Below are positions 15,794 to 26,219 of a stretch of 42,505 nt of DNA, piece by piece; the stretch's first letter is position 1; each line of letters begins with the position of its first letter. The notes beneath the pieces are model-generated. The model made no database searches and had not been told where the DNA came from. It worked only from the letters and a program-made list of their open reading frames with translations. Origin of the DNA: Flavobacterium psychroterrae (lineage in GTDB: Bacteria; Bacteroidota; Bacteroidia; Flavobacteriales; Flavobacteriaceae); NCBI RefSeq assembly GCF_018380615.1, contig NZ_JAGYVZ010000033.1, forward strand, positions 1 to 42,505. The letters are read 5' to 3'. Both the position numbers and the translations under genes were made by a program.

Positions 15794-18700
15794 ATGAAAA
15801 AAATTATTCTGACAGCCATTTTAGTATTTTGGTCATCGTATAGTTATTGTAGATTAAATAATGACACTAAAAGTTTTAATCATAAATCTTTTATTTGGAC
15901 TTCATTATTGCTTCATAAAGCTGCATTAACTACTGTTGACAATTCTAAAATTTGGGAAAAAACTTCAGTTGGCTTATATTCCGGCATGTCTGCCAGAAAT
16001 AAGGATTATTCATCTGGCAGTGTTCTGAAGAAGAAAAATGTGAATCGGACAGCTGCATGTGATCAGCCAGCCTATTTATATGCCTCAGATATTACTGCAA
16101 CTGCTGCAAAGCTGCAATGGTATGGTGGCTCTTCCGAGTATATTGTGGAGTACGGGCTAAAAGGATTTACTCCCGGAACAGGTACTATCGTTTCATCGAT
16201 AAGTACAACGTTTTACGATGTCGAATCACTTAGTCCTTCAACAGAGTATGATTTTTATGTAACAGGAGTGTGCTTTGGTATTAACAGCGACATTTCACTT
16301 GTCGGAACTGTAAAGACAAGCGCTATTGGATCATTGTGTAATGAAGCGATACAAGTTGCCGGTCTTCCTTTTTTTACAGCTGATAATACTCTTAATTATG
16401 GTAATAATATTTACGACAGCTACCCGGGATGCGGAACTTCGTATGGATTTTTAAGAGGTAATGATGTCGTTTATTCTTTTACAAATTCCACTATCGGCGA
16501 TAAGTCTTTGTCTGTTACCCTGGATCCGTTACAAACAAAAGGATTAGGAGTTTTTGTTTTTGAGCAGTGCAGTGACATAGCAAACAATTGCAGATTTTCC
16601 CAAGCTGATAACACTTCGTCGGTAAGAAATATTCCAGAGGTTATTGTAAATGCTGGAAAAACGATCTACATTGTTATTTCGTCCTCCGGAGCTCCGGAGG
16701 ATACAAATTTTAATTTTAGTATCCAGGAAATTGCCTGCAAGGCGCCAATTGAATTGAAGGCGTCCGCCATTATGCTAAACACTGCAAAACTGAGCTGGCA
16801 GGATACCGCAGGGGCACCTGCCTGGCAGGTCTTTGTACAGACTGCTGGTGGCTCACTTCCAACCACCGATGGAGTAACGACCACTGATTCAAATAATTTT
16901 GTTGCCTCACAATTAACAGAAACGGCAGAGCCTCTTCTAGCCGATACAGGGTATCAATACTGGGTGCGATCAGATTGCGGAGACGGGCTTTTTAGTCCTT
17001 GGGCTGGCCCGTTGCGATTTAATTTACCATCCTGTTCTTCTGCTTGTCCGTACACTTTCAAACTTACTGATTCGGCTGGTGATGGATGGAACGGAACTAC
17101 AATGGATGTGGTACAGAATGGCTTTATCGTGGCTACTCTGGGAGGGAACTTTAAGGATGGTACAGAGCAGGTTGAATCTCTTGCGTTATGTGAAGGACCC
17201 TTTGAGTTGTTTTGGAACGGAGGATTTTCTGATGATGAGCAGGTAGGGCTTTCTATTTTAAATCCTTTTGGACAAACGATTTATAGTCTGGACCAGACAT
17301 TGGTCTATCCGGGTATTCAAATATTTGCAGGTACTGCAAATTGTAGTACCCCGGAATGTTTTCCTCCTAAAAATTTGCAAACTAGTGCAGTTTCAACAGA
17401 TAAAGCTACTTTTTCATGGGAACCAGACGGTCCATTACCGGTTTCATGGGATATTTATATCAGTAAAGTTGGGGCTGCAGCACCAGGGAGCACTACTTTG
17501 GCGACAGAGAATACCACTTTATTTCCGTACGTAAATGGTATTGCATTAGAACCTGATACAGATTATAATTTTTATGTTAGAGCTGTTTGCAGTTTTTCAG
17601 GAGAAAACAGCTGGTCTAAGCCTGTTGCGTTTAAAACACTTGAAGTATGTGCTAGTCCAACTGATTTACAGCTTTCTGCAAGTACTTTAAATTCTGTGGA
17701 TTTAACATGGAATGGAACTGCTTCGTCGTATCAATATATTGTGCTGACCGCGGGATCGCCAGAACCAAACGCTATGGATCCTGCCTGGGATCTTAAGCAG
17801 ACACCAACTAATGGGGTTTCTATTACAGGACTTGCAACAGCTCGTCAGTATGATATTTATGTCAGATCTGTTTGTACTGCGGGAGTTTACAGTAAGGCCA
17901 AGAAAATTACTGTCAACACGGCTACTTGTCTGGCTGACAACCGCTGTTCCTATACTTTTACCATGACTACCAATTCTGAAGGAGGATGGGTAAGCCTGGA
18001 CCAACAAATGGAAATCAGACAAGCAGGTACTGTAGTGGCAACAATAGGTCCTGATTTTGATGGTGGGGGACTTTTTGAAAAATCGGTGCAGGTATCACTT
18101 TGCGAAGGGGTTCCATTTGAAATATTCTGGAAAGAAGGTGGGTATTATTTTATGGAGGTTGGTCTGGCTGTAAAAGATGCTAATGGAAAAGGAATTTTTT
18201 ACCTGCCTGCAACCAATTTGAACAGGCTTAAACCGGGAACTGTAATTTTTACCGATACGCCTGTTTGTAAAGAACAAACCTGTTTTGCGCCTACTACTCT
18301 GACTGTCAACAATATTCTTAGCGATTCAGCACAGGTGTCCTGGACAGAAAATAACAGTACGCCATTCACTCCCTGGGACATTTTAATTTTGCCGGCAACA
18401 GATCTGCCTCCAACCCAGGATGCTACGGGCTGGACAACCGTTACAACAAATCCTTTTAATTTGTCAGGATTAAATCCCAACACTACTTATGTTGTATATG
18501 TAAGAACAAAATGTTCTCCCACTGATCAAAGTTATTGGAGTTCGGGGACTGAATTTCATACTTTACTAGGTTCTGTTGCAGATTATTGTGATTACACATT
18601 TGTTTTAAAGACTTCCGTGGCAGGTTCAACATGGCATCCTGATATGTCATTGAGTGTTTTACAAGGGGGAAGAGAGATAAAAAGATTTACCGGTCCACCT

Positions 18701-21700
18701 ACAGCTTATTCTGAATTTCCGGTTAAAGTGCCTTTATTTAATAATGAACCATTTGAATTGTATTGGAATGTAGGGGGAATTTTTGATTATCTGGTTGGTA
18801 TAGACGTCTTGGATCCTGATGGTCTTTTAGTATATTCAAAAGATTTTGGGGTAGGTGAGCAAGGGACTGTTTTATATTCCGGTATATCCACCTGTACACC
18901 AAATCCATGTGGTGCACCTCTTCAATTAACGGCTACCAATCCTTCTACAGATAAAATTACCCTGGGTTGGACTAGTGTTGGCACACCGGATAAATATGAG
19001 GTATTAATTTTGCCTGCCAATTCATTATTTCCCGCTACAGATGCAGCAGGAGCAGTTGAATCCACTACAGCAACCTTTATACCGACTGTCTCCTCGGGTC
19101 TGGTAAAGCCCGGCGTTTTATATGAGTATTATGTTCGGGCTGTATGTGATGGAGGAGACAGGTTAAGCACCTGGTCAGGTCCTAAGAAATTCAGCCTGTT
19201 GCTAGCCAATGATGAATGTACCCAGGGTATTAGTATTCCTGTTAATCCTGGAGCTGATCTTGTAAATACAATAAACTCGACTATAGCTGGTGCAACCCAG
19301 TCCTCAAAGGCTTTAATGTGTTCTGGTGACGGAATGGGAAGTGTTGTTCCGGATGATGATGTGTGGTTTGAATTTACCGCTGCCTCAACAAATCACGCCA
19401 TCGTAATTAAAAACATTAAAGGAATTTTGGATGCTGAGCCTTATTCGATCTTATCGTATCATTTGTTTGCGCCAAATGCATGCGGACTGGATGCAGCCCC
19501 GATAATTTGCCAAAGATTTAATGACTTTATTATTGCAAGAGATTTAATTCCTGGCCAAACTTATAAACTCAGAGTATATACTTTTGATGTAACACCCGAC
19601 AGAGAAACACCCGATCTTACTATTACGTTCGATATTGGTGTCATTACCCTGCCAAATTACCTAAAAATTGATCCAATAGCTAATACAACTGCCCTAGAGG
19701 CACAAACATTGACAGAAAATTTAGTAAACAATGTATTGCTAAATGGAACATGTGGAACAGCAACTAATATTACATTCTCGACTGGTTTTCTGCACAATTA
19801 TGCCGATTATGGTGGTACAGGTAATGGAATAGGAAGTTTTGATAAAAACGGATCTTCTTTTAGTCTGAATAAAGGAATAGTACTGGCGACTGGTACGGCC
19901 AAAAGAGGAGAAGGACCATTATCAGGTTTTCAGGGAGACGGAGGAGTGTACTGGCCAGGTTGGTCAGACGCATCCGGCGATAGTGATTTGAATAAGGAAT
20001 TGGAAGATAATGGCCTGGCTGGGGGATCTGTAAATTCTACTAAATTAGAATTTGATTTTATACCTTCAGGAGATAAGATAGACTTTAATTTCGTTTTTGC
20101 CTCACAGGATTATGGAATTTCTGACTGCCGTAAAATATCGGATACCTTTATGGTTTTATTGACCGATGAGGAAACGGGGGTTACGAAAAACATCGCGGTA
20201 GTACCGGGAACACAAAAACCAGTTTCTGTTGCGACTGTTAATAATAATGATTTTTATAATGATGCTTTTGTAGACGGAGATCCTAATCATGGGACTGACG
20301 ATTGCCCTTCGGCCAATGCAGCATACTTTGACAGGTATTTTACACCTTTAGGAGAATTTCTATCTGATGGTGGCAGCACCCTGCCAGGTGAGAATCCTTA
20401 CCTAAACCCTATTAATTATGAAGGTTATACCAAACCTTTAAAAGCAACATCGAGTGTTGTTGCGGGAAAAAAATATCATTTAAAATTTGCCATCGCAGAT
20501 CTTACTGATGATTGGGGACATGATGCTGCAGTTTTTATTGGAAGTTTTGATCTGGAGACAATTAATCTGGGAGCTGATTTATTGAAATCAAACGGTCAGG
20601 CAGTTTGTTTTGGAAGTACCCTTACACTGGATTCAAAACTTGATCCTGCTAAATTTAATATTGTATGGGAAAAAGACGGAGTAGTACTACCTGGAGAAAA
20701 TAAAGCTACTCTAATGGTAAGTGCCCCTGGAGAATATAGGGTTTTATCACGATATGCAGATGTTGTCTGTTCGGGACCCACTACCGGATCTGATTCAATT
20801 ATTGTTGAATATAACAATGAAATTGTTACAGGAGTGCCGGTTGACATTACGTTATGTTCTGTTGAAAGTTCAGCCACTTTTGATTTAACACAAAACTCGG
20901 CTATTATTTTAGGAACTCTGGGATCTGATTATTCGGTTTCTTATTTTACTTCCGCAGTAGATGCTGCAGCTAATCTAAATGTTATAGCATCACCTGGAGC
21001 ATACACCAATACATCGAATCCGCAAGCCATTTTTGCAAGGGTTTCCAATTCTTTAAATAGTTGTTATAAAGTAGTTTCATTTACGATACAGCTCAAGGAT
21101 TTATATCCTCAATTTACTCTAACGCCTGATTTTAGCTTATGCGAATTTGAAACGGCCAGCTTATCTGTTACGCCATTAAATTTTAATATCCCAGATGTAA
21201 TGTATGCCTGGACTTTGGACGGTGCCGCATTACCTGATAGTACACCAACAATTGCCATTGTCGAAGGCGGGCGATACGAAGTAACAGTTTCCAATGTGTC
21301 TTGTTCCTCTAAAAAGCAGACCGTTGTTACTACCATTTTTGCCACAACGCCAAACTTTTTAGAAATAGGGCCTATATGTAAAGGTTCGGCAGCACCAATA
21401 TTGGAAACGAGATCTCCAAATGGAATTTCAGGAGTTTGGTCTCCGGCAGTAGTTGATCTTTCTAAAGAGGCAACTTATATGTTTATTCCTAATGCAGATC
21501 AATGTGCCAACTCTCAGTCACTTGTAATAAAACCGGTTATCTGCGAGCCTCAGAAAGGTATTTCGCCAAACGGTGACGGATTGAATGATTACTTTGACCT
21601 GTCAGATTTCAAAGTTAAGAAACTAACTGTTTTTAACCGATATGGCCTTGTGGTGTTTAGTCTTGATAATTATACTAAACAGTGGTACGGGACAACAAAT

Positions 21701-21793
21701 AGCGGGAAAGAATTGCCAGACGGCACTTATTATTATGTAATCGAGCAACAAAACGACAAACCTTTGACGGGATGGATTTACCTTACCCACTAG
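15794..21793 (+). CDS. Giant T9SS type B surface protein: fibronectin-III repeats, choice-of-anchor L domain, CHU_C sorting domain
   Basis: A 1999-residue protein with a signal peptide at about 1-19. It has several fibronectin type III-like repeats (first at about 93-175; signatures of the type W-ngtaSSYQYIV, TEYDFYVTGVC). Three related beta-domains begin CPYTF (about 417), CSYTF (about 716) and CDYTF (about 931), each ending in a segment like GPFELFWNGGF. A choice-of-anchor L domain lies at about 1300-1560 (LVNNVLLNGTCGTATNITFS, FVFASQDYG). Ig-like segments follow, then a gliding-motility/CHU_C type B sorting domain from about 1922 (GISPNGDGLNDYFDL...VFNRYGLVVF...GTYYYVIE). It should be exported by type IX secretion and act as an adhesin or matrix protein. 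The PorP/SprF-like gene directly downstream is its probable export partner. Confidence 0.9.
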   Translation: MKKIILTAILVFWSSYSYCRLNNDTKSFNHKSFIWTSLLLHKAALTTVDNSKIWEKTSVGLYSGMSARNKDYSSGSVLKKKNVNRTAACDQPAYLYASDITATAAKLQWYGGSSEYIVEYGLKGFTPGTGTIVSSISTTFYDVESLSPSTEYDFYVTGVCFGINSDISLVGTVKTSAIGSLCNEAIQVAGLPFFTADNTLNYGNNIYDSYPGCGTSYGFLRGNDVVYSFTNSTIGDKSLSVTLDPLQTKGLGVFVFEQCSDIANNCRFSQADNTSSVRNIPEVIVNAGKTIYIVISSSGAPEDTNFNFSIQEIACKAPIELKASAIMLNTAKLSWQDTAGAPAWQVFVQTAGGSLPTTDGVTTTDSNNFVASQLTETAEPLLADTGYQYWVRSDCGDGLFSPWAGPLRFNLPSCSSACPYTFKLTDSAGDGWNGTTMDVVQNGFIVATLGGNFKDGTEQVESLALCEGPFELFWNGGFSDDEQVGLSILNPFGQTIYSLDQTLVYPGIQIFAGTANCSTPECFPPKNLQTSAVSTDKATFSWEPDGPLPVSWDIYISKVGAAAPGSTTLATENTTLFPYVNGIALEPDTDYNFYVRAVCSFSGENSWSKPVAFKTLEVCASPTDLQLSASTLNSVDLTWNGTASSYQYIVLTAGSPEPNAMDPAWDLKQTPTNGVSITGLATARQYDIYVRSVCTAGVYSKAKKITVNTATCLADNRCSYTFTMTTNSEGGWVSLDQQMEIRQAGTVVATIGPDFDGGGLFEKSVQVSLCEGVPFEIFWKEGGYYFMEVGLAVKDANGKGIFYLPATNLNRLKPGTVIFTDTPVCKEQTCFAPTTLTVNNILSDSAQVSWTENNSTPFTPWDILILPATDLPPTQDATGWTTVTTNPFNLSGLNPNTTYVVYVRTKCSPTDQSYWSSGTEFHTLLGSVADYCDYTFVLKTSVAGSTWHPDMSLSVLQGGREIKRFTGPPTAYSEFPVKVPLFNNEPFELYWNVGGIFDYLVGIDVLDPDGLLVYSKDFGVGEQGTVLYSGISTCTPNPCGAPLQLTATNPSTDKITLGWTSVGTPDKYEVLILPANSLFPATDAAGAVESTTATFIPTVSSGLVKPGVLYEYYVRAVCDGGDRLSTWSGPKKFSLLLANDECTQGISIPVNPGADLVNTINSTIAGATQSSKALMCSGDGMGSVVPDDDVWFEFTAASTNHAIVIKNIKGILDAEPYSILSYHLFAPNACGLDAAPIICQRFNDFIIARDLIPGQTYKLRVYTFDVTPDRETPDLTITFDIGVITLPNYLKIDPIANTTALEAQTLTENLVNNVLLNGTCGTATNITFSTGFLHNYADYGGTGNGIGSFDKNGSSFSLNKGIVLATGTAKRGEGPLSGFQGDGGVYWPGWSDASGDSDLNKELEDNGLAGGSVNSTKLEFDFIPSGDKIDFNFVFASQDYGISDCRKISDTFMVLLTDEETGVTKNIAVVPGTQKPVSVATVNNNDFYNDAFVDGDPNHGTDDCPSANAAYFDRYFTPLGEFLSDGGSTLPGENPYLNPINYEGYTKPLKATSSVVAGKKYHLKFAIADLTDDWGHDAAVFIGSFDLETINLGADLLKSNGQAVCFGSTLTLDSKLDPAKFNIVWEKDGVVLPGENKATLMVSAPGEYRVLSRYADVVCSGPTTGSDSIIVEYNNEIVTGVPVDITLCSVESSATFDLTQNSAIILGTLGSDYSVSYFTSAVDAAANLNVIASPGAYTNTSNPQAIFARVSNSLNSCYKVVSFTIQLKDLYPQFTLTPDFSLCEFETASLSVTPLNFNIPDVMYAWTLDGAALPDSTPTIAIVEGGRYEVTVSNVSCSSKKQTVVTTIFATTPNFLEIGPICKGSAAPILETRSPNGISGVWSPAVVDLSKEATYMFIPNADQCANSQSLVIKPVICEPQKGISPNGDGLNDYFDLSDFKVKKLTVFNRYGLVVFSLDNYTKQWYGTTNSGKELPDGTYYYVIEQQNDKPLTGWIYLTH

Positions 21794-21857
21794 AGAATTG
21801 TAATTGGAACAGGGCTGTTGAGCGTGCCGGAAACTTAAAAACCAAAAAACTAAAATA

Positions 21858-22787
21858 ATGAAAAAGATATATTTAACGTTAATTACAATCTTACTGGCAT
21901 TACTTGATGCTCAGGGGCAACAGAATCCGCAGTATACGCAATATATGTACAATTTAAATGTAATTAATCCTGCCTATGCAGGATCTAAGGAAAATTTATC
22001 TTTTGCCTTATTGTATAGAAAGCAGTGGGTCGAGATAGAGGATGCCCCAACAACGCTGACTTTTTCAGGTTCAATGCCAGTGGGTAAAAATGTTGGTATA
22101 GGTCTTAGCGTAATATCAGATAAAATTGGTCCCGTTGAGGAAAATAATATATATGGAGATTTCTCCTATACTTTAAATCTTGGAGCAGAGCATAAGTTAG
22201 CATTCGGTTTAAAAGCCGGTGCAACGTTACTTAAAGTAGGTCTTTTTGATATAAACAATACACTGCCGGATCAGAATGACCCTGCATTTTCTGAGAACGT
22301 AAGCAGGGCAGACATGAACCTGGGGGCCGGATTGTTTTATTCAACGCAAAAATATTACGTTTCGTTTTCCATTCCTAATATTTTTACCTCTCCACATTTG
22401 GATATTGATAGGAGCGGCGAATCCCTGCAATATGGATCGGAATCCCTACACTATTTTTTGACGGGAGGATATGTATTTGATCTTAATGCGAACTTAAAGT
22501 TTAAGCCCACTGTAATGTTTAAATCAGCTTTCAGTGCGCCGGTCTCTGTTGATCTTACAGCCAATTTTTTAATTAATGAAAAAGTAGAGGCTGGTGCTGC
22601 TTACCGCCTAGATGATAGCTTTAGTCTCATGATGAACTTTGCTGTATCGCCTAATTTTAAAATAGGATATGCTTACGACCATATTATTTCAGATCTGAAT
22701 GTCACAACACCTTCTTCTCATGAGATCGTATTGTTATTTGATTTGAATTACCCGAAAAAGATTTCTCAATCACCAAGATTTTTCTAA
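21858..22787 (+). CDS. PorP/SprF-family T9SS outer membrane protein
   Basis: A 309-residue protein with a signal peptide ending near LDAQGQ and the family start QNPQYTQYMYNLNVINPAYAGSKENLSFALLYRKQW. Amphipathic beta-strands continue to the C-terminus (GYAYDHIISDLN...HEIVLLFDLNY). PorP/SprF proteins sit in the outer membrane, and type B cargo proteins such as SprB depend on a cognate SprF. Its position 64 bp after a type B cargo gene and 20 bp before a PorE-like gene fits that role. It is more likely a dedicated paralogue than the core PorP. Confidence 0.92.
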   Translation: MKKIYLTLITILLALLDAQGQQNPQYTQYMYNLNVINPAYAGSKENLSFALLYRKQWVEIEDAPTTLTFSGSMPVGKNVGIGLSVISDKIGPVEENNIYGDFSYTLNLGAEHKLAFGLKAGATLLKVGLFDINNTLPDQNDPAFSENVSRADMNLGAGLFYSTQKYYVSFSIPNIFTSPHLDIDRSGESLQYGSESLHYFLTGGYVFDLNANLKFKPTVMFKSAFSAPVSVDLTANFLINEKVEAGAAYRLDDSFSLMMNFAVSPNFKIGYAYDHIISDLNVTTPSSHEIVLLFDLNYPKKISQSPRFF

Positions 22788-22807
22788 CCCAAAAGCAATT
22801 CCTAAAA

Positions 22808-24673
22808 ATGAAAAAGTTATATGTTATCTTTAGTTTTGTGATTGCAAATTCGATTGCCAATGCACAAAACAGCACTACCAAGCAGGCCGATAAATTATTT
22901 GACCAGTTTGAATATGTATCTGCAGCAAAGGAATATCAAAAAATTGTTGATGAAGGAAAGTCAGATAATTATGTCATTAAACGTCTGGCCGTTACCTATT
23001 ACAATATGTTCAATAGTAAAGAGGCAGTAAAATGGTACGAAAAGCTGGTTCAGACGCAGCAGGATCCCGAAACCTACTACCAATATTATCAAATGCTGAA
23101 AGCCAATGGAAATTATGCAGCTGCCAATGAGCAAATGCAAAAGTTTGTAAGTCTGGCACCAAATGATCAAAGGGCGATTGCTTTTAAAGAAAATCCAAAT
23201 TACATTCCAAGACTACTGGATCAGCAGAAATCTTTTGAAGTGAAATTATCGCAAATCAATAGTGATAAATCTGATTTTGGCGCAGTGCTAAATGGCGAGA
23301 CAGTATATTTTACCAGTGCCAGAAATTCCTCCACCAAATCATATGGTTGGAATGAAGAACCTTATCTGGATGTTTATCAGGCTAAGTTTACTTCGGATCA
23401 AAGTGTGGGCGATGTCAGTTTATTAAAAGAAATCAACAGTAAATTTCATGATGGCCCAGTAAGTATAACTGCAGATGGAAAAACACTCTATTTTGCAAGT
23501 AATAGTTTCAGGGTATCCTCATTTGAAAAAGACAGAAAGAAAAATTTAAAAATAGGCAGAAACAGTTTATTTAAAGCTTCCTGGCTGGGTGAAAAATGGG
23601 GAAATATTACTGCTTTACCCTTCAATAGTACCAGTTATTCAACCAGTAATCCAAGTATCAGTGCTGATGGCAAGACACTTTATTTTTCTTCTGATATGCC
23701 AGGGAGTTATGGGAGTGTAGACATCTGGAAAGTAGATGTCAATGCGAATGGTACCTACGGAAAACCAGTGAATCTGGGAAAAAACGTAAATACAGAAGGA
23801 AAAGAAACTTTTCCTTTTATCACAGAAGACAATAAAACCTTGTATTTTGCTTCCAGTGGAAGGCAGGGATTGGGCGGATTAGATGTTTTTCAGGTAGATT
23901 TATCAAAAGACAGTGCTGCCACTAATCTTGGTGCTCCAGTAAATACGGAGAAAGATGATTTTGCTTTGACTTATAACAAAAATAAGAATATTGGCTTTTT
24001 ATCAAGTAACCGCAGCGGAGTTGATAAGATTTATATAGCAACGCCATTATGTGCTTTGCAGGTTTTGGTAACGGTGCGAAATGCCAGTACAAAAGAATTG
24101 TTACAAGATGCCAATGTAGCAATTGTTGACTCTAACAGTAATATAATCTCCACAAAAATTAGTGATCAGAACGGCGCAGTAAGTTATAAAGTCGATTGCC
24201 ATAAGCTATTCACAATACAGGTTTCCAAAGAGGGTTTTGCAAGTAATACATTTAACGTTGCAGATAGTACCGGAGAGACAAATGTGCTAGCAGATTTACA
24301 GCCAATTAATGCAATCATAACCGATACAGAGGTTCTTTTAAAACCTATTTATTTTGAGTTTGACAAAAGCAATATTACACAGTCAGCCGCTTTCGAACTT
24401 GATAAACTGGTTCAGGTTATGACGCTGAATCCTGAGATGATAATCCAGGTTAAATCGCATACAGATACAAAAGGATCAGAACAATACAACGATTTGTTAT
24501 CAGAGAAAAGAGCAAAATCAACTGTTCAGTATTTAATTTCTAAGGGTATTGTGGAGAACAGGATATCAGGAAAAGGTCTTGGAGAATCTGAACCTAAGAT
24601 TGACTGTCAGGATAATTGCACAGAAGAGCAGGACACTATTAACAGACGTTCAGAATTTATCATAGTAAAGTAA
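22808..24673 (+). CDS. PorE-like OmpA-family protein (TPR, beta-propeller, regulatory-like domain, OmpA)
   Basis: A 621-residue protein with a signal peptide ending at about residue 19 (IANAQ). TPR-like helices cover about 20-130 (AAKEYQKIVDEGK...AAANEQMQKFV). PD40/WD-like blades cover about 150-415 (GKTLYFASNSF, GKTLYFSSDMPGSYG, NKTLYFASSGRQGLGGLD). A carboxypeptidase-regulatory-like domain lies at about 420-500. A C-terminal OmpA peptidoglycan-binding domain contains YFEFDKSNIT, VKSHTDTKGS and NDLLSEKRAKS. This is the domain order of T9SS PorE, which links the PorP/PorK/PorN apparatus to peptidoglycan. It is probably a dedicated partner of the PorP/SprF-like protein upstream. Confidence 0.88.
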   Translation: MKKLYVIFSFVIANSIANAQNSTTKQADKLFDQFEYVSAAKEYQKIVDEGKSDNYVIKRLAVTYYNMFNSKEAVKWYEKLVQTQQDPETYYQYYQMLKANGNYAAANEQMQKFVSLAPNDQRAIAFKENPNYIPRLLDQQKSFEVKLSQINSDKSDFGAVLNGETVYFTSARNSSTKSYGWNEEPYLDVYQAKFTSDQSVGDVSLLKEINSKFHDGPVSITADGKTLYFASNSFRVSSFEKDRKKNLKIGRNSLFKASWLGEKWGNITALPFNSTSYSTSNPSISADGKTLYFSSDMPGSYGSVDIWKVDVNANGTYGKPVNLGKNVNTEGKETFPFITEDNKTLYFASSGRQGLGGLDVFQVDLSKDSAATNLGAPVNTEKDDFALTYNKNKNIGFLSSNRSGVDKIYIATPLCALQVLVTVRNASTKELLQDANVAIVDSNSNIISTKISDQNGAVSYKVDCHKLFTIQVSKEGFASNTFNVADSTGETNVLADLQPINAIITDTEVLLKPIYFEFDKSNITQSAAFELDKLVQVMTLNPEMIIQVKSHTDTKGSEQYNDLLSEKRAKSTVQYLISKGIVENRISGKGLGESEPKIDCQDNCTEEQDTINRRSEFIIVK

Positions 24674-24812
24674 GTTTTTGCTTGCATGTATGTCAATATG
24701 TTCTGCTACTATAATTTGTTTTTTATTTAATCATTTGAAAAACGGCAGTGCATTTATTTAACAATTATAATAACCAATATTTAACCCAACTTTAATCTTA
24801 ATATTTATTTTT

Positions 24813-25814
24813 ATGAAAAAATTATTCTTTTTCCTTTTAATTGGCAGTTCCCTGATATCCGTTTCGTGCAGTAACGATGAAGATTCCCCTAAAGCGAGCG
24901 CCATTGTTTTAACTTCTAGTGCCCCTTCTATTGATCTGGGCAAGTCGGTAACTTTAACAGCAATTGATGATTTAAAACAGGATATTACATCAACGGCTGT
25001 TTTTACTGCAAACGGCATTACTTTAGAGAGTAAAGTATTTACCCCTAAAACTGCCGGTAGCTATAAGATTACCGCTAAAAAAGACGGAATTGTCAGCAAC
25101 GAAGTTGTTGTGACAGTTAATGCCGTTGCAACCTCAATTGTGCTAAGCTCGACTGCAACTACTGTAGATCTAGGAAGCGCTGTAACATTAAAGGTATTAA
25201 ATGACCTTACTCAGGATGTAACATCCTCAAGTACTTTTACAGCAAATGGTACTAGTATTTCAGGAGCAACCTTTACTGCGACAGTTGCAGGGACTTACAA
25301 AATTGTAGCTAAAAACGGAACCTTGACCAGCAATGAGATCACTGTTACAGTGAAAGAGGTTGTCGCTGTTGAGAATTCTATCTTTACAGGAGGTAAGAAT
25401 TATGCCGTTTCAAATTCTGCCATAGAGTTTATCGCTAAGGCAGCAGCAGATGGTTCCGCAACGGCTACTCATGCCGTTTTCAGACTGGTTGCCTACAATA
25501 GCACTGCAGATTACTCTGCTATTAAAGCTACTTTACCTTCCAATACGATCAGCCTGACATTCCTTGTTCCACTAAGTGCAGCAGGTGAGATATTGGCTCC
25601 TAGTTCTTCCAACATTATTTTGCCTAAAATAGAGTTATTAATAACTGATAGTACAGGAGCAGTTATCACAAGCAAGGAGGAAGCAACATTAACTTTTAAT
25701 AGCGCTTTGCCAAGTACAAAAAATGCTCCTTTTTCTTTCAAAGCTACTGCTAAGTTTAATAAAGGATCTAATGTGGAGCTAAATTTCAACGGTAACCTAA
25801 ATGGACTTTACTAA
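24813..25814 (+). CDS. Lipoprotein with two Ig-like (Big-type) repeats
   Basis: A 333-residue protein with a lipoprotein signal (LISVSC) followed by SNDEDS, an acidic stretch typical of surface-exported lipoproteins. Two tandem Ig-like repeats of about 78 residues follow: one starting SAIVLTSSAPSIDLGKSVTL, the next starting TSIVLSSTATTVDLGSAVTL, each closing with AGTYKI-type and SNEITVTV-type strands. The C-terminal 145 residues are an all-beta region with no recognised family. It is separated from the PorE-like gene by 140 bp and followed by two hairpins, so it may be its own transcription unit. Function unknown; a surface accessory protein is the best guess. Confidence 0.8.
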   Translation: MKKLFFFLLIGSSLISVSCSNDEDSPKASAIVLTSSAPSIDLGKSVTLTAIDDLKQDITSTAVFTANGITLESKVFTPKTAGSYKITAKKDGIVSNEVVVTVNAVATSIVLSSTATTVDLGSAVTLKVLNDLTQDVTSSSTFTANGTSISGATFTATVAGTYKIVAKNGTLTSNEITVTVKEVVAVENSIFTGGKNYAVSNSAIEFIAKAAADGSATATHAVFRLVAYNSTADYSAIKATLPSNTISLTFLVPLSAAGEILAPSSSNIILPKIELLITDSTGAVITSKEEATLTFNSALPSTKNAPFSFKATAKFNKGSNVELNFNGNLNGLY

Positions 25815-25832
25815 AGTAAATTTTAAAATAAA

Positions 25833-25856
25833 CCAGCTGGATTCATGACCGGCTGG
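25833..25856 (+). terminator. Hairpin immediately after the Ig-like lipoprotein gene
   Basis: CCAGCTGG pairs with CCGGCTGG (one G-U pair) around an 8-base loop, 19 bp after the stop. No T run follows directly. It probably stabilises the 3' end ahead of the stronger terminator at 25905. Confidence 0.45.
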
Positions 25857-25904
25857 CGAATACTTTGTTTTATACTTTTTTGCCCCTAAGTCGAATTTGT
25901 TAAG

Positions 25905-25936
25905 TCCGGTCTATTAAAATAGGCCGGATTTTTTTT
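25905..25936 (+). terminator. Rho-independent terminator
   Basis: TCCGGTCTAT pairs with ATAGGCCGGA (one G-U pair) around a TAAA loop and is followed by eight T. It ends the transcription unit of the lipoprotein gene. Confidence 0.8.
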
Positions 25937-26219
25937 AAATGAATTTCTACATTATTAATAAGTAAAAAATTTAGTTGAACATCTAAAGTTGGTTGTGCAA
26001 ATTTTTGTTATTAAAGAAAACAGTATCGTTTGTAACTCATTATAAGAATTAACTTAACAAAGCTTATTAATGTTAGATCTCTTGATAATATGCAGACTAC
26101 AGCAGGTTATTAATTTAGTTCTAAATCCTGAATCTATACAAATACAGCCATTTTGCGTTACAACTACCAAGGTGATTAATGTTAAATTTGTGTCAATAGT
26201 ATATTAATTTATTAATAAT
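25937..26219. other. Leader of the second adhesin cassette
   Basis: No gene is seen. A TAAATTTG at 26183-26190 matches the flavobacterial -7 element TANNTTTG, but the nearest TTG (26153-26155) is too far for a standard -33 box. Promoter assignment is therefore weak. Confidence 0.3.

Noticed and set aside
17702..18022. Minus-strand 106-residue frame inside the giant adhesin
   Set aside because: Antisense shadow of a clear, continuous fibronectin-III-type coding region.
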